This document shows, piece by piece, positions 1 to 8,202 of a stretch of 13,655 bases of DNA. Numbering within the stretch: position 1 is the first letter of the stretch; each line of letters starts with the position of its first letter. A program made the translations under genes and the position numbers. The DNA comes from Hyphomicrobiaceae bacterium (lineage in GTDB: Bacteria; Pseudomonadota; Alphaproteobacteria; Rhizobiales; JAKIUO01). The stretch lies in contig JAKIUO010000077.1 of assembly GCA_021647535.1 (NCBI GenBank), positions 1 through 13,655 on the forward strand, read 5' to 3'. The notes under the pieces were generated by a model. The model made no database searches, was not told the origin of the DNA, and saw only the letters and a program-made list of their open reading frames with translations.

Positions 1-2280
1 CGACTGGCCAATCAATGCAAGCTGGTGGGGGAGGTTGCAAATGATGCTGAGGGCGTGCTGATCACCATCAAGGGACCCGCCGAACAGCTCTCTGTCTTTT
101 TGCAGCGACTGAAAACAAAAATACCTCCATTGGCCAGAATCGATGCGATTGAGGTCACGCCTTTTGAGGGGTGGATTAGGCGATCAGAATTTATTATCGC
201 GGCCAGTCAGGCTGGAGCGGTAAAAACAACAATCGTCCCTGATGCTGCTACCTGCGATGAATGCCTTGCCGAAATTTTTAATCCTGATGACCGGCGCTAT
301 CAATATCCCTTCACCAATTGCACCAATTGCGGCCCTCGACTCACCATTACCCACAAACTGCCCTATGATCGCGTCAATACCAGCATGGCGGTTTTTCCCA
401 TGTGTCCAGCGTGTCAGCGCGAATATGAAGACCCATCTGATCGGCGGTTTCATGCCCAGCCCAATGCCTGCGCTGTATGCGGGCCAAAGGTCTGGCTGGT
501 GGATGGGAGCGGAGAAAAGATTGCGCCGCCAAATAATCAATCCACCATTTCTCACGCCGCTGATCTGATCAGGGAGGGAAAGATTGTCGCCATCAAGGGG
601 CTCGGCGGCTTTCATCTGGCATGTGATGGCACCAATGCGAAAACCATCATCCGGTTGCGGCAACGTAAAAGGCGATATGATAAGCCTCTCGCGCTTATGG
701 TGCGGGATGTGTCAATGGCAGAGCGCTATGTCATGATTGAGGACGAGGCGCGCCGTTTGATGAGGTCGCCGCAAGCCCCTATTGTGCTGTCGCAAAAGAA
801 ACGAGAGGGGAGCGCCCTCCCGCAAGAGCTGGCCCCCGGTCAAAACCATCTGGGGCTGATGCTGCCCTATACACCCTTGCACCATCTGTTGATGAGCGAG
901 TTTGATGTGCCCATTGTCCTGAGCTCTGGAAACATGTCGGATGAGCCACAACTTATCGACAATGAAGAAGCTTTGAACGGACTGGCGGATATCGCCGATG
1001 CCTGGTTGATGCATGATCGCGATATTGTCAATCGCCTCGATGACAGCGTACTCCAACTGGTGGCAGGCACACCGCAGATCCTGCGCCGGGCGAGAGGCTA
1101 TGCACCACAGCCTTTTCTTTTGCCAGACGGGTTTCAGGATGCTCCAAATATTCTTGCCATGGGGGGCGAGCTGAAAAACACATTCTGCCTGTTGAAAAAT
1201 GGTCAGGCCATCGTCTCTCAGCATATAGGCGATTTGGAAAACCCTGTCGCCCACAAGGACTATCGCAAAAACCTCGACCTTTATCAAAAGACCAATGAGT
1301 TCACTCCAGAGCGCATCGCCGTTGATCGCCACCCCGAATATTTTTCGACGCGTCTCGGGGAGCAAATGTCTGTTGAGGCAGATTGTCCCCTCGATCGCAT
1401 TCAGCATCACCACGCCCATATCGCCGCCTGTCTTGCCGAGAATGGCATTGGCATTGATGAACCACCGGTGATCGGAGTGGTTTTTGATGGGCTTGGCCTT
1501 GGGGCAGATGATACCTTGTGGGGCGGTGAGTTTCTGCTGGCGGATTATAAAAACTGTGAGCGCGTGGCTCATTTTCTCCCCGTCGCCCTGCCAGGTGGCG
1601 AGCTGGCCCAGATCCAGCCGTGGCGCAACAGTTTTGCCCATCTGCTGGCGGCATTTGAGGGCAGGGGGTTTGAACACGAATTTGCCGATCTCGACGGTAT
1701 TAAATATCTGCAATCGAAACCGCTCGATCAAATGCAACAGATGATTGAACGGGGTTTGAACTCCCCAACGATCTCGTCGGCTGGTCGTTTATTTGATGCG
1801 GTTGCAGCGTTAGTGGGTCTAAGCCCAGATCAAGTCAGTTTCGAGGGGCAGGCCGCCATGCAATTGCAGGCTCTGGCCGAGGCAAGCAAAGAGGAGCGCG
1901 GCGTGTATGGTGCCACTTTGGGTGAGATCATTTCATGGTCACCTCTATGGGTCGCTATTCTAAAAGATTTGCAAAAGAAAACGCCCGCGACAATCATCGC
2001 CGCGAGGTTCCACAACACTCTGATCAAGCTTGTCGGCGAGATAACCGCAAGAATAGCCAGATCGAAGGGGACAAAAACCATCGTCCTGACCGGCGGCGTC
2101 TTTCAGAATTCATTGCTTCTTGCCGGTGCTGGGCACCAATTAAAAGAGCAAGGGTTCACAGTGCTATCGCCACAGCAATTCCCCACCAATGATGGCGGCC
2201 TCTCCCTTGGTCAGGCAACCATTGCAGCGGCATGCTCGATAATTTCAAACGGATCGCAGATGTTACCGAGCGCCTTCTAA
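1..2280 (+). CDS. hypF: Carbamoyltransferase HypF, 5'-truncated by window edge
   Basis: HypF makes the cyanide ligands of [NiFe]-hydrogenases: it transfers a carbamoyl group from carbamoyl phosphate, via carbamoyl-AMP, to the C-terminal cysteine of HypE. The frame is open from base 1, so the GTG at 25 is internal; 759 residues are visible. By comparison with the family only about 25-30 residues are missing, including the acylphosphatase VGFR loop. Domains in order: the rest of the acylphosphatase domain (about 1-60, with ANDAEGV and PPLARID); two HypF zinc-finger units (about 85-160, CDEC/CTNCGPR and CPAC/CAVCGP); a YrdC-like domain (about 180-360, with KGLGGFHLACD and KRRYDKPLALMV); and a Kae1-like domain with the metal-binding HHHAH at 469-473 and the GGVFQNSLL motif near 698. 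No key residue looks lost. It is probably unrelated to the accessory genes downstream. No other hyp gene is in the window. Confidence 0.96.
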   Translation, partial: RLANQCKLVGEVANDAEGVLITIKGPAEQLSVFLQRLKTKIPPLARIDAIEVTPFEGWIRRSEFIIAASQAGAVKTTIVPDAATCDECLAEIFNPDDRRYQYPFTNCTNCGPRLTITHKLPYDRVNTSMAVFPMCPACQREYEDPSDRRFHAQPNACAVCGPKVWLVDGSGEKIAPPNNQSTISHAADLIREGKIVAIKGLGGFHLACDGTNAKTIIRLRQRKRRYDKPLALMVRDVSMAERYVMIEDEARRLMRSPQAPIVLSQKKREGSALPQELAPGQNHLGLMLPYTPLHHLLMSEFDVPIVLSSGNMSDEPQLIDNEEALNGLADIADAWLMHDRDIVNRLDDSVLQLVAGTPQILRRARGYAPQPFLLPDGFQDAPNILAMGGELKNTFCLLKNGQAIVSQHIGDLENPVAHKDYRKNLDLYQKTNEFTPERIAVDRHPEYFSTRLGEQMSVEADCPLDRIQHHHAHIAACLAENGIGIDEPPVIGVVFDGLGLGADDTLWGGEFLLADYKNCERVAHFLPVALPGGELAQIQPWRNSFAHLLAAFEGRGFEHEFADLDGIKYLQSKPLDQMQQMIERGLNSPTISSAGRLFDAVAALVGLSPDQVSFEGQAAMQLQALAEASKEERGVYGATLGEIISWSPLWVAILKDLQKKTPATIIAARFHNTLIKLVGEITARIARSKGTKTIVLTGGVFQNSLLLAGAGHQLKEQGFTVLSPQQFPTNDGGLSLGQATIAAACSIISNGSQMLPSAF

Positions 2281-2295
2281 TCGCAAAAATAATCC

Positions 2296-2325
2296 ACCTG
2301 CCTATAAGTGTCGTTATAGGCAGGT
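2296..2325. terminator. 12-bp perfect hairpin after hypF
   Basis: A perfect inverted repeat follows the hypF stop by 15 bases: ACCTGCCTATAA, loop GTGTCG, TTATAGGCAGGT. On the plus strand no T-run follows, so it is not a classical intrinsic terminator for hypF, though it could still mark an mRNA 3' end. On the minus strand the stem is followed by GGATTATTTTT, a modest U-tract. The role is inferred from position and stem strength. Confidence 0.45.
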
Positions 2326-2387
2326 AAGGTGATTATCAGCAGTTGAAACCGGGCTTCAGGTGCGCGAGGCTGAGCGAAAATAAATCC

Positions 2388-2407
2388 TTGGTACCAATTT
2401 GGTACCA
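2388..2407. promoter_or_regulatory. Tandem TTGGTACC palindromes, probable higBA operator
   Basis: TTGGTACCAA (2388-2397) and TTGGTACCA (2399-2407) are palindromic elements repeated with an 11-base step, one helical turn, directly before or overlapping the first possible ATG of the toxin gene. A further TTGGTACC lies inside the toxin gene at 2505-2512. HigA antitoxins usually repress their own operon through palindromes in this position, so an operator is the natural reading. The binding protein is inferred. Confidence 0.5.
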
Positions 2408-2421
2408 TGTTATATTTCCCC

Positions 2422-2724
2422 ATGAGAATCATTGCGCTTCGAACGCTCAAAGACTTTGTCGACGCCGATCCGTCTTATGAGGATGCGCGCGAGCCGGTAA
2501 TGGCTTGGTACCGTCAAGCTAAGGAAGCCGACTGGGCGATGCCGTCGGATGTCAAGGGCGAGATAGGAACGGCCAGTATTCTCAAGGATGGCCGCGTCGT
2601 GTTCAATATTGCGGGAAACAAATACCGCATCGTGGTGTGGATCAATTACGCTTATCGCGTCGTCTATATCCGCTTCATAGGCACCCACAAGCAGTATGAT
2701 GACATTGATACTCAGACAATTTGA
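2422..2724 (+). CDS. higB: HigB-family mRNA interferase toxin
   Basis: A 100-residue RelE-fold toxin of the HigB type (the E. coli HigB/YgjN group), which cleaves mRNA on the ribosome. Visible family features are the start RIIALRTLKDF, the central KDGRVVFNIAGNKYRIVVWI strand pair, and the C-terminal YIRFIGTHKQYDDI. The ATG at 2422 is chosen because family members begin at this point; an in-frame ATG at 2407 would add five residues. Neither start has a clear Shine-Dalgarno sequence, so translation may be weak or close to leaderless. The gene is followed after 12 bases by the antitoxin start, the toxin-first order typical of higBA. The toxin reading frame is intact, whereas its antitoxin appears frameshifted. 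Confidence 0.88.
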   Translation: MRIIALRTLKDFVDADPSYEDAREPVMAWYRQAKEADWAMPSDVKGEIGTASILKDGRVVFNIAGNKYRIVVWINYAYRVVYIRFIGTHKQYDDIDTQTI

Positions 2725-2736
2725 GGAATAAAAGAC

Positions 2737-3107
2737 ATGAATATTGTACCGATCAAGACCGAGCAGGATTACGCGATGGCACTCAAGGAAATCGAGGGTC
2801 TGATGAGCGCCAAGCGCGATACCCCGAGGGCGACCGTCTGGATGTTCTGGTCACATTGGTGGAGGCTTGGGAAGCCAAGCACTATCCGATGGATCTGCCA
2901 GATCCGGTTGAGGCCATCAAATATCATATGGAGCAGGCTGGTCTTGCCCCGCGTGACCTCATCCCCTATATCGGCCACCGCAACCGGGTCTATGAAATCC
3001 TCAACCGCAAGCGTCCGCTGACACTCAAGATGATCTGGAAGCTACACAAGGGCCTTGGCATTCCTGCGCAATCCCTGATTAAACAGGGACAAGAAAGGGC
3101 GGCTTGA
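2737..3107 (+). pseudogene. higA: HigA-family antitoxin, apparently frameshifted
   Basis: HigA neutralises HigB and represses the operon through a C-terminal HTH. Translation from the ATG at 2737 (preceded by GAGGA) gives a good HigA N-terminus, ending ..SAKRDTP, but then runs into unrelated residues. The HigA continuation (EGDRLDVLVTLVEAWEAKHYP, then the HTH with IGHRNRVYEILNRKRPLTLKM) lies in the frame whose codons include GAG at 2826-2828. One base is missing around the CCCC run at 2822-2825; restoring it would give about 123 residues. The downstream frame is open back to a TTG at 2721 overlapping the higB stop, but that start gives an N-terminus unlike the family. No canonical slippery heptamer is seen, so programmed frameshifting is unlikely. 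It could be a true mutation or a sequencing error in a homopolymer. Confidence 0.8.
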
Positions 3108-3171
3108 GGAGTGCTGAGGTGAAAATGGTGGCCAGCATCGTGTTTTATTCGAGTTTGTTTTCAGGAAAATC

Positions 3172-4281
3172 ATGAACAGCCAGCAGTTCATAGCACGATC
3201 AATAGATGAGGTGGCGACAGGCATTCGTCAAGCGGTGGCGGGCAAGGTCAGCGTCTTTATTGGCGTGCCCAGCGATAGGCTCAAGAGCCATTTTGCCAAT
3301 GCTGAACTTGCTGATCACGAGCGCCTGCCGCTGATGATACGTTCCGACCTGAGGACATTCGTGGATTTTGGCGATAACGTCCTGAATTTGCTCGCCGGTA
3401 CAGCACTTGATATCTGGCCGTTCTGGTATGTTGGCGAAGACTTTTCAAATTGCGAGAACGCCGCTTCGGGACGAGCGAGTGCAGCCATAAAAATACATAG
3501 TCTCAAAACGCAGAGCCCATTTTGTAATCTGTCGCGCGAATGGGCCGAACGGGCGATTAATCTCGTGCTTGACGGCCAGCTGCCACGTTTTTCCAGTTTC
3601 CCAAGGCAGATTGAGTTGCAGCAACTATGCCTTGCCATACATACTGGTGGTTTGACCCTGATCGTCGATATCCCCGAGTTGCCTTGTGAAAATCAGGCGG
3701 CTGGTCTGGTGCGTTCACTCGAATGGCTGGCGGAAAACGGACCTTTGGCCGTCATTGCTCTGTTGCCAAAGGGTGCCGAGAAAAATGTTTCGTTGCAGCG
3801 CATTTTGTATGGTGCGCAGATGTGTGTTGCCAGTTCGGATGAGTCCATTCCACGATCTCACACTGTACCATCTGGACTTGGCTCTGTGGAGAGGGGGGAT
3901 ATTGGGGCAGAGTTTCTTGGTATGGTTCGCGGACGCCCTCATCCAAATTCTCCTGCCGAACAAAAGCTGGCGCGAGCGCTGAAAAAAGATCCCGATCTTT
4001 CGCAATTGTTTGCCTTGAACCAGCCGGTTGAGACGGTGCGTGGCAGCCGGTTTACAGTCGATATGGTATGGGGGGAGGGACGTGTTCTTGTCGAAGTGGA
4101 TGGTTCTCAGCACTTTAGAGATGTGGATATCTATGAAGCAGATCGTCAGCGTGACTACGAACTTCACTTGAGCGGCTATCTTATGCTACGTCTTACGAGC
4201 AGAGAAGTCTTGAGTGATACCGATCAGAGCATCGACAAAATCCGCGATTTTGTGAAATTACGCCGTGCCAACTGGCAGTGA
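3172..4281 (+). CDS. DUF559/Vsr-like PD-(D/E)XK nuclease with unknown N-terminal domain
   Basis: A 369-residue protein. The C-terminal third (about 258-365) is a DUF559-type endonuclease domain of the very-short-patch-repair-like PD-(D/E)XK clan. It has SPAEQKL with E263, FTVDMVW with D297, VEVDGSQH with E308, D310 and H314, then the conserved DRQRDYELHLSGY and LRLTSREVL. The acidic residues expected for metal-dependent DNA cleavage are all present. The first 250 residues match nothing I recognise. They contain hydrophobic strands such as LTLIVDIPEL and LAVIALLPKG that suggest an alpha/beta fold, but no Walker motif. The start is supported by AGGA six to eight bases upstream. It is the first gene of a tight operon with the winged-helix and double-ATPase genes (16-base gap to the next), so it is the likely effector of that system. 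The cleavage substrate is unknown. Confidence 0.82.
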   Translation: MNSQQFIARSIDEVATGIRQAVAGKVSVFIGVPSDRLKSHFANAELADHERLPLMIRSDLRTFVDFGDNVLNLLAGTALDIWPFWYVGEDFSNCENAASGRASAAIKIHSLKTQSPFCNLSREWAERAINLVLDGQLPRFSSFPRQIELQQLCLAIHTGGLTLIVDIPELPCENQAAGLVRSLEWLAENGPLAVIALLPKGAEKNVSLQRILYGAQMCVASSDESIPRSHTVPSGLGSVERGDIGAEFLGMVRGRPHPNSPAEQKLARALKKDPDLSQLFALNQPVETVRGSRFTVDMVWGEGRVLVEVDGSQHFRDVDIYEADRQRDYELHLSGYLMLRLTSREVLSDTDQSIDKIRDFVKLRRANWQ

Positions 4282-4297
4282 TATAAGGAGGTAGTTT

Positions 4298-4942
4298 ATG
4301 TCGATCACCCTCAACCCCATGCAGACTCTTGTTTTGTGGGCGCTCATAGCCAAAGGCGGCAAAGGGTTGCAGAAAGAAATCAAGCCGCAGATCACCAAGC
4401 CACTCCGGGATACCCTTGTGCGCGCAGGTTTGGTTGAGACTGATAAAAACCGGAAAAGAGCCATCACCATCGAGGTCACAGACAAGGGATGGGCTTGGGC
4501 AGCCGAAAATCTTGATGCTGAACTGCCGAGCCGTTCAACAGCCGCTGGGCCGATCATGCAGGCCTTTTTGTCCCATCTCAAAATATTTTTGAAGTCCCGC
4601 AATATTGCCCTTGCCGAGATTTTTATGATTGAAGAGGCGGAAGGGCTTGCCGAAACATGTCCCTCTCTTGGTGATAAAGAGATAAAAAAACTCATTAGAG
4701 AGACATATTTTTCGCTTACCCATGGAAAGTCAAAGCAGCGTGTAAGGTTGCATCAGTTACGCGATTCATTGCCCGATATCGACAGGAATTTACTCGATGA
4801 CACATTGCTCGAAATGGAACGCGAAGAAGACCTGGTTTTGTATACTCTCGACAACGTGAGAGAGATTACTGCCTATGATCGCGCTGCAGCACTGAATACT
4901 GGTTTTGGTGAACCACGTTACATTATTTACCTTGGGGCCTGA
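4298..4942 (+). CDS. Winged-helix protein, two wHTH-like regions
   Basis: A 214-residue protein. Residues about 5-70 look like a MarR-type winged helix (MQTLVLWALIAKGG, a recognition-like helix ITKPLRDTLVRAGLVE, and a wing ending in VTDKGWAWA). Residues about 135-214 look like a second winged helix (RVRLHQLRDSLPDIDRNLLD, LLEMEREEDLVLYTL), ending in EPRYIIYLG. A strong ribosome binding site, AAGGAGGT, lies five bases before the ATG. It starts 16 bases after the nuclease gene and ends three bases before the ATPase gene, so it is probably co-translated with both. It may be a DNA-binding subunit of the complex or a regulator of the operon; its position inside the operon and C-terminal extension favour a structural role, which is an inference. 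There is no enzymatic motif. Confidence 0.75.
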   Translation: MSITLNPMQTLVLWALIAKGGKGLQKEIKPQITKPLRDTLVRAGLVETDKNRKRAITIEVTDKGWAWAAENLDAELPSRSTAAGPIMQAFLSHLKIFLKSRNIALAEIFMIEEAEGLAETCPSLGDKEIKKLIRETYFSLTHGKSKQRVRLHQLRDSLPDIDRNLLDDTLLEMEREEDLVLYTLDNVREITAYDRAAALNTGFGEPRYIIYLGA

Positions 4943-4945
4943 GTT

Positions 4946-7900
4946 ATGCTGAAAGACAACAAACCGCGTCATCCTGAACTTGCAGCTTTCAGTCAGGTTG
5001 ATTTCGACTGGACCCGGCAATTGCAGAGTGTTTGGCAGGATGGAAGTTATCATGTGAAATCCTATAACAGACAGGTTGTTGACGCGCTGATGGCCGAATT
5101 CGAGCGTGGTACCAGCCTATCGAAAAATGATACTCCTGTTGGGGAAGTCATTGTTGGACCAGCAGGAACAGGAAAAACCCATCTGATTGGACGATTGAGA
5201 AAAAGAGTGTGGGAAAGCGGGGGTTGGTTTGTTTTACTTGACATGATTGATGTGAAAGATTTTTGGTCAACAACCTGCCTTTCTTACATCAATTCCCTGC
5301 AACGTGAAATGCCTGACGGGTTTCTCCAATATCAGGCCATTATCAAAAAGCTTGGGAGGCTTTTTTCCAACGGTCCTGAAATGTCAGGATTCGTCGGACA
5401 GCTAGTCAGTGGTAAGGTAGTAATTAACAAAGAGATAATGGATTTCTTTCACCTTCATCTTGTTAAAATATCGAAGCGGAGTGCATTAGCCCACCAGGAT
5501 GTATTAAGAGCATTTATGCTACTGAATTCAGCTGACTTGACGGGGGCCAGTATTGGCCATTCGTGGTTGCAAGGATTGGAAATTCAGCCCGAAATGGCAC
5601 AGGCATATGGGTTCTCTATTAAACAACGATCATGTAGTGAAATCGTACATGGTCTTTCCTGGATCATGAGCCTGACTGGCCCATCAATGATTGCCGTTGA
5701 TCAGATTGACGCAATTATTACCGCGTACAATATGAGTGCGGGTAGCAAAGAGGAAGCAGGAGAAGAGGAAAAGAACAAGGCCCAGTCGATTGTAGAATTA
5801 TTCGCGAACGGACTGATGGAACTGCATGACCGAAAAGGGCGCGCTGTTACAGTCGTTGCCTGTCTTGAAGACACTTGGGAAATTATCAGGAAAAAAGCAA
5901 CAAAAGCCGCGCCTCATAGATTTCACGACATAATACCTCTCAAACCCATTACCAGCAAGGAAGTTGCTGAAATCATCGTTAGTAACAGGCTTTCTCCTGC
6001 CTATGCCGAGCTTGATTTTCAGCCCTCCTATCCAACATGGCCCTTTCGCCCCGAGGCTTTTGATAAAGCAATCAATGTGAGCCCTCGCGTACTTCTCATG
6101 AAATGCGAAGAGCATCGCAGGAAGTGTCTTATGGCGAGGGAAGTTAGTGAACTAACCAGTTTTACCAAGGCGGAGCAGCCGCCAACAGTGACCGTGACTG
6201 ATCTCGATCCCTTGTTTGAACAGGCCAGGGCAACAGTAAATTTTAAAAAATACCTTGATCCGCAAAAGGAAGACGAACTGCACGGAGAACTATTGTATGA
6301 CGTGCTGCGTGTCTATGCGCGCCAGATCAATGGTTCGAACGACATTGATCTGTCTGTCGACGGTGATCTTGATCAACAGCGCCCGGCATTGCATGGTAGA
6401 CTGCGCTTTATTCATCGGGGCGAAAATGACCGTGAAGAGCATTATTGCTTCCGGGTCCTCAACCTTGATCATGCGGTAGCCTTTCAAACGCGATTAAAAG
6501 CTGCTGTTACCGCATCGGGTATCGACCGCGATCTGTCGTTTCGGCGACTGTTCATTCTGCGTAATTCTCCAGCTCCTTCTGGAAAGGTGACGGCTCAGCG
6601 GGTCAGCGAATTTGAGAATGATGGCGGAAGATTCCTACCCCTTGGTGCCGACGATCTGCGCACTATGGTTGCACTGAAACAGATGTTGCATCAGGCTCCG
6701 GACGGTTTTGATGACTGGCTGAAAGAGCGTCGCCCCCTGTGCGACACGGTACTGTTTCGAGATGCCGGGCTTTGTGAAGTGGGTCAACCGGTCAAGATTT
6801 CCAAGAGGCCGTTATCGTCTCCGGTTACTGCACAAAGCTCCATAGATGCTCCGTTGAGCACAATAGCGCCAGCCGAGCAGTCTCCTGTCGAGAATAAGAA
6901 CGCCATCCCGGTTGGCATTGCTGCAGATGCCAGCGGTTCGGCCTATGCTATTCCTCTCGATATGCTGCCACGCCATACGGCCATTCTGGCTGGAAGCGGT
7001 TCCGGCAAAACCGTTCTGTTACGCCGCATCATCGAAGAAGCCGTGCTGCAGGGCATACCGGCAATCGTCCTTGACACAAATAATGATCTTGCCCGTCTTG
7101 GAGATCGTTGGCCGGAGCGCCCTTCAGCCTTTAGTGAACAAGATGCCGAAAAAGCTGCCCGTTATCACGAATGTGCCGAGGTTGTTATCTGGACGCCGCG
7201 TATTTCGGGAGGCAATCCACTGGTGTTGGCCTCACTGCCTGACTTTAGCTCTATCCGCGATGAGCCTGATGAACTCGACCGAGCCGTTCATATGGCTGCT
7301 GCCACGTTAACACCAGTAATCGGCGCAACCGGTGTAAAGGGACCGCTCAAGGAAGGTGTGCTGGTGCAGGCGCTTAAATATTTCGCCACACGATCGAATG
7401 GAGATCTGCAAAGCTTTACCAGTCTTTTATCAGAACTGCCGGAGGGCATTAGCGATATTGACGATGCGAAAAAAATGGCTCGTGATATGGCCATGATGCT
7501 GAAGGCGGCCATGGCAAAAAATCCTCTGCTTGCTGATCCGGGTACGGCGCTTGACCCCGAAATGCTGATATCAGCGGCCCAGGCCGGAAAAACCCGCGTT
7601 TCGGTGATCAATTTTTCCGGGTTGCCCTCGGATGACGCCCGTCAGGCTTTCGTTAATCAGTTGCAGATGGCTCTGTTTTCCTTCATCAAAAAGAACCCCA
7701 CACCACCAGACAGACCGTTGACGGCCCTTTATATTATGGATGAGGCAAAGAATTTCGCCCCCGCCATCAAAACGACGCCATGCAAGGAAAGTACATTGTC
7801 GCTGGTGGCTCAGGCGCGCAAATACGGGTTGGGTATGGTCTTCGCGACCCAAGCCCCCAAAGACATCGACAACAAAATTATCAATAGTTCGACAACCCAG

Positions 7901-8137
7901 TTTTATGGACGCATGAACGCACCGGTAACGATCACGGCCACCCGCGATTTGATGCGGGCGAAAGGCGGCGACGGTGATGATATTGGCAAGCTTGGAGCTG
8001 GTGAGTTCTACTTTACAACGGAAGGCATGGGCAAACCTGTGAAGATCAATACACCCCTATGTCTTAGCCACCACCCACAAAGCCCCCTGTCTGAAGATGA
8101 AGTGGTGTCCAGAGCGGCAAGAACACGACCTGCCTGA
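4946..8137 (+). CDS. Double P-loop ATPase: AAA/ORC-like N-half fused to HerA-like translocase
   Basis: A 1063-residue protein with two complete NTPase modules. Module 1 has Walker A GPAGTGKT at 71-78, Walker B near 247-255 (MIAVDQID), a sensor-like TVVACLEDTWE near 300, and an SPRVLLMKCEEHRRKC helix near 375-390, as in ORC/AAA ATPases. A middle segment (about 400-640, including RRLFILRN and FENDGGRFLPL) has no motif I can name. Module 2 is HerA/FtsK-like: Walker A GSGSGKT at 683-689, then AIVLDTNNDLARLGDRWP; Walker B YIMDEAKNF with D932/E933; and VFATQAPKDID near 965-975, typical of HerA (COG0433). HerA proteins form hexameric rings that translocate DNA and recruit nucleases. The gene starts three bases after the winged-helix stop and lacks a strong Shine-Dalgarno sequence, so it is likely translationally coupled. 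It resembles DptF plus DptH of Dnd restriction in parts list, but here both modules are in one chain. Confidence 0.85.
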   Translation: MLKDNKPRHPELAAFSQVDFDWTRQLQSVWQDGSYHVKSYNRQVVDALMAEFERGTSLSKNDTPVGEVIVGPAGTGKTHLIGRLRKRVWESGGWFVLLDMIDVKDFWSTTCLSYINSLQREMPDGFLQYQAIIKKLGRLFSNGPEMSGFVGQLVSGKVVINKEIMDFFHLHLVKISKRSALAHQDVLRAFMLLNSADLTGASIGHSWLQGLEIQPEMAQAYGFSIKQRSCSEIVHGLSWIMSLTGPSMIAVDQIDAIITAYNMSAGSKEEAGEEEKNKAQSIVELFANGLMELHDRKGRAVTVVACLEDTWEIIRKKATKAAPHRFHDIIPLKPITSKEVAEIIVSNRLSPAYAELDFQPSYPTWPFRPEAFDKAINVSPRVLLMKCEEHRRKCLMAREVSELTSFTKAEQPPTVTVTDLDPLFEQARATVNFKKYLDPQKEDELHGELLYDVLRVYARQINGSNDIDLSVDGDLDQQRPALHGRLRFIHRGENDREEHYCFRVLNLDHAVAFQTRLKAAVTASGIDRDLSFRRLFILRNSPAPSGKVTAQRVSEFENDGGRFLPLGADDLRTMVALKQMLHQAPDGFDDWLKERRPLCDTVLFRDAGLCEVGQPVKISKRPLSSPVTAQSSIDAPLSTIAPAEQSPVENKNAIPVGIAADASGSAYAIPLDMLPRHTAILAGSGSGKTVLLRRIIEEAVLQGIPAIVLDTNNDLARLGDRWPERPSAFSEQDAEKAARYHECAEVVIWTPRISGGNPLVLASLPDFSSIRDEPDELDRAVHMAAATLTPVIGATGVKGPLKEGVLVQALKYFATRSNGDLQSFTSLLSELPEGISDIDDAKKMARDMAMMLKAAMAKNPLLADPGTALDPEMLISAAQAGKTRVSVINFSGLPSDDARQAFVNQLQMALFSFIKKNPTPPDRPLTALYIMDEAKNFAPAIKTTPCKESTLSLVAQARKYGLGMVFATQAPKDIDNKIINSSTTQFYGRMNAPVTITATRDLMRAKGGDGDDIGKLGAGEFYFTTEGMGKPVKINTPLCLSHHPQSPLSEDEVVSRAARTRPA

Positions 8138-8202
8138 AGAACGTCAGGGAGTGTATCAATGAGGGCTGCTATGCGGCGTGATGAGTAGTGGGGGACGTTT
8201 GT

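Noticed and set aside
712..1737. 341-codon open frame on the minus strand
   Set aside because: It lies wholly antisense to hypF, whose domains are unmistakable; the antisense translation shows no domain.
2815..2830. Programmed -1 frameshift producing HigA
   Set aside because: GAT ACC CCG AGG does not fit an X-XXY-YYZ slippery heptamer, since the P-site tRNA would mispair after slipping. Mutation or sequencing error is simpler.
8159..8188. Nine-codon ORF (MRAAMRRDE) before the SEC-C gene, with AGGGA upstream
   Set aside because: Too short to support, and the SEC-C start at 8203 has its own well-spaced GGGGA.
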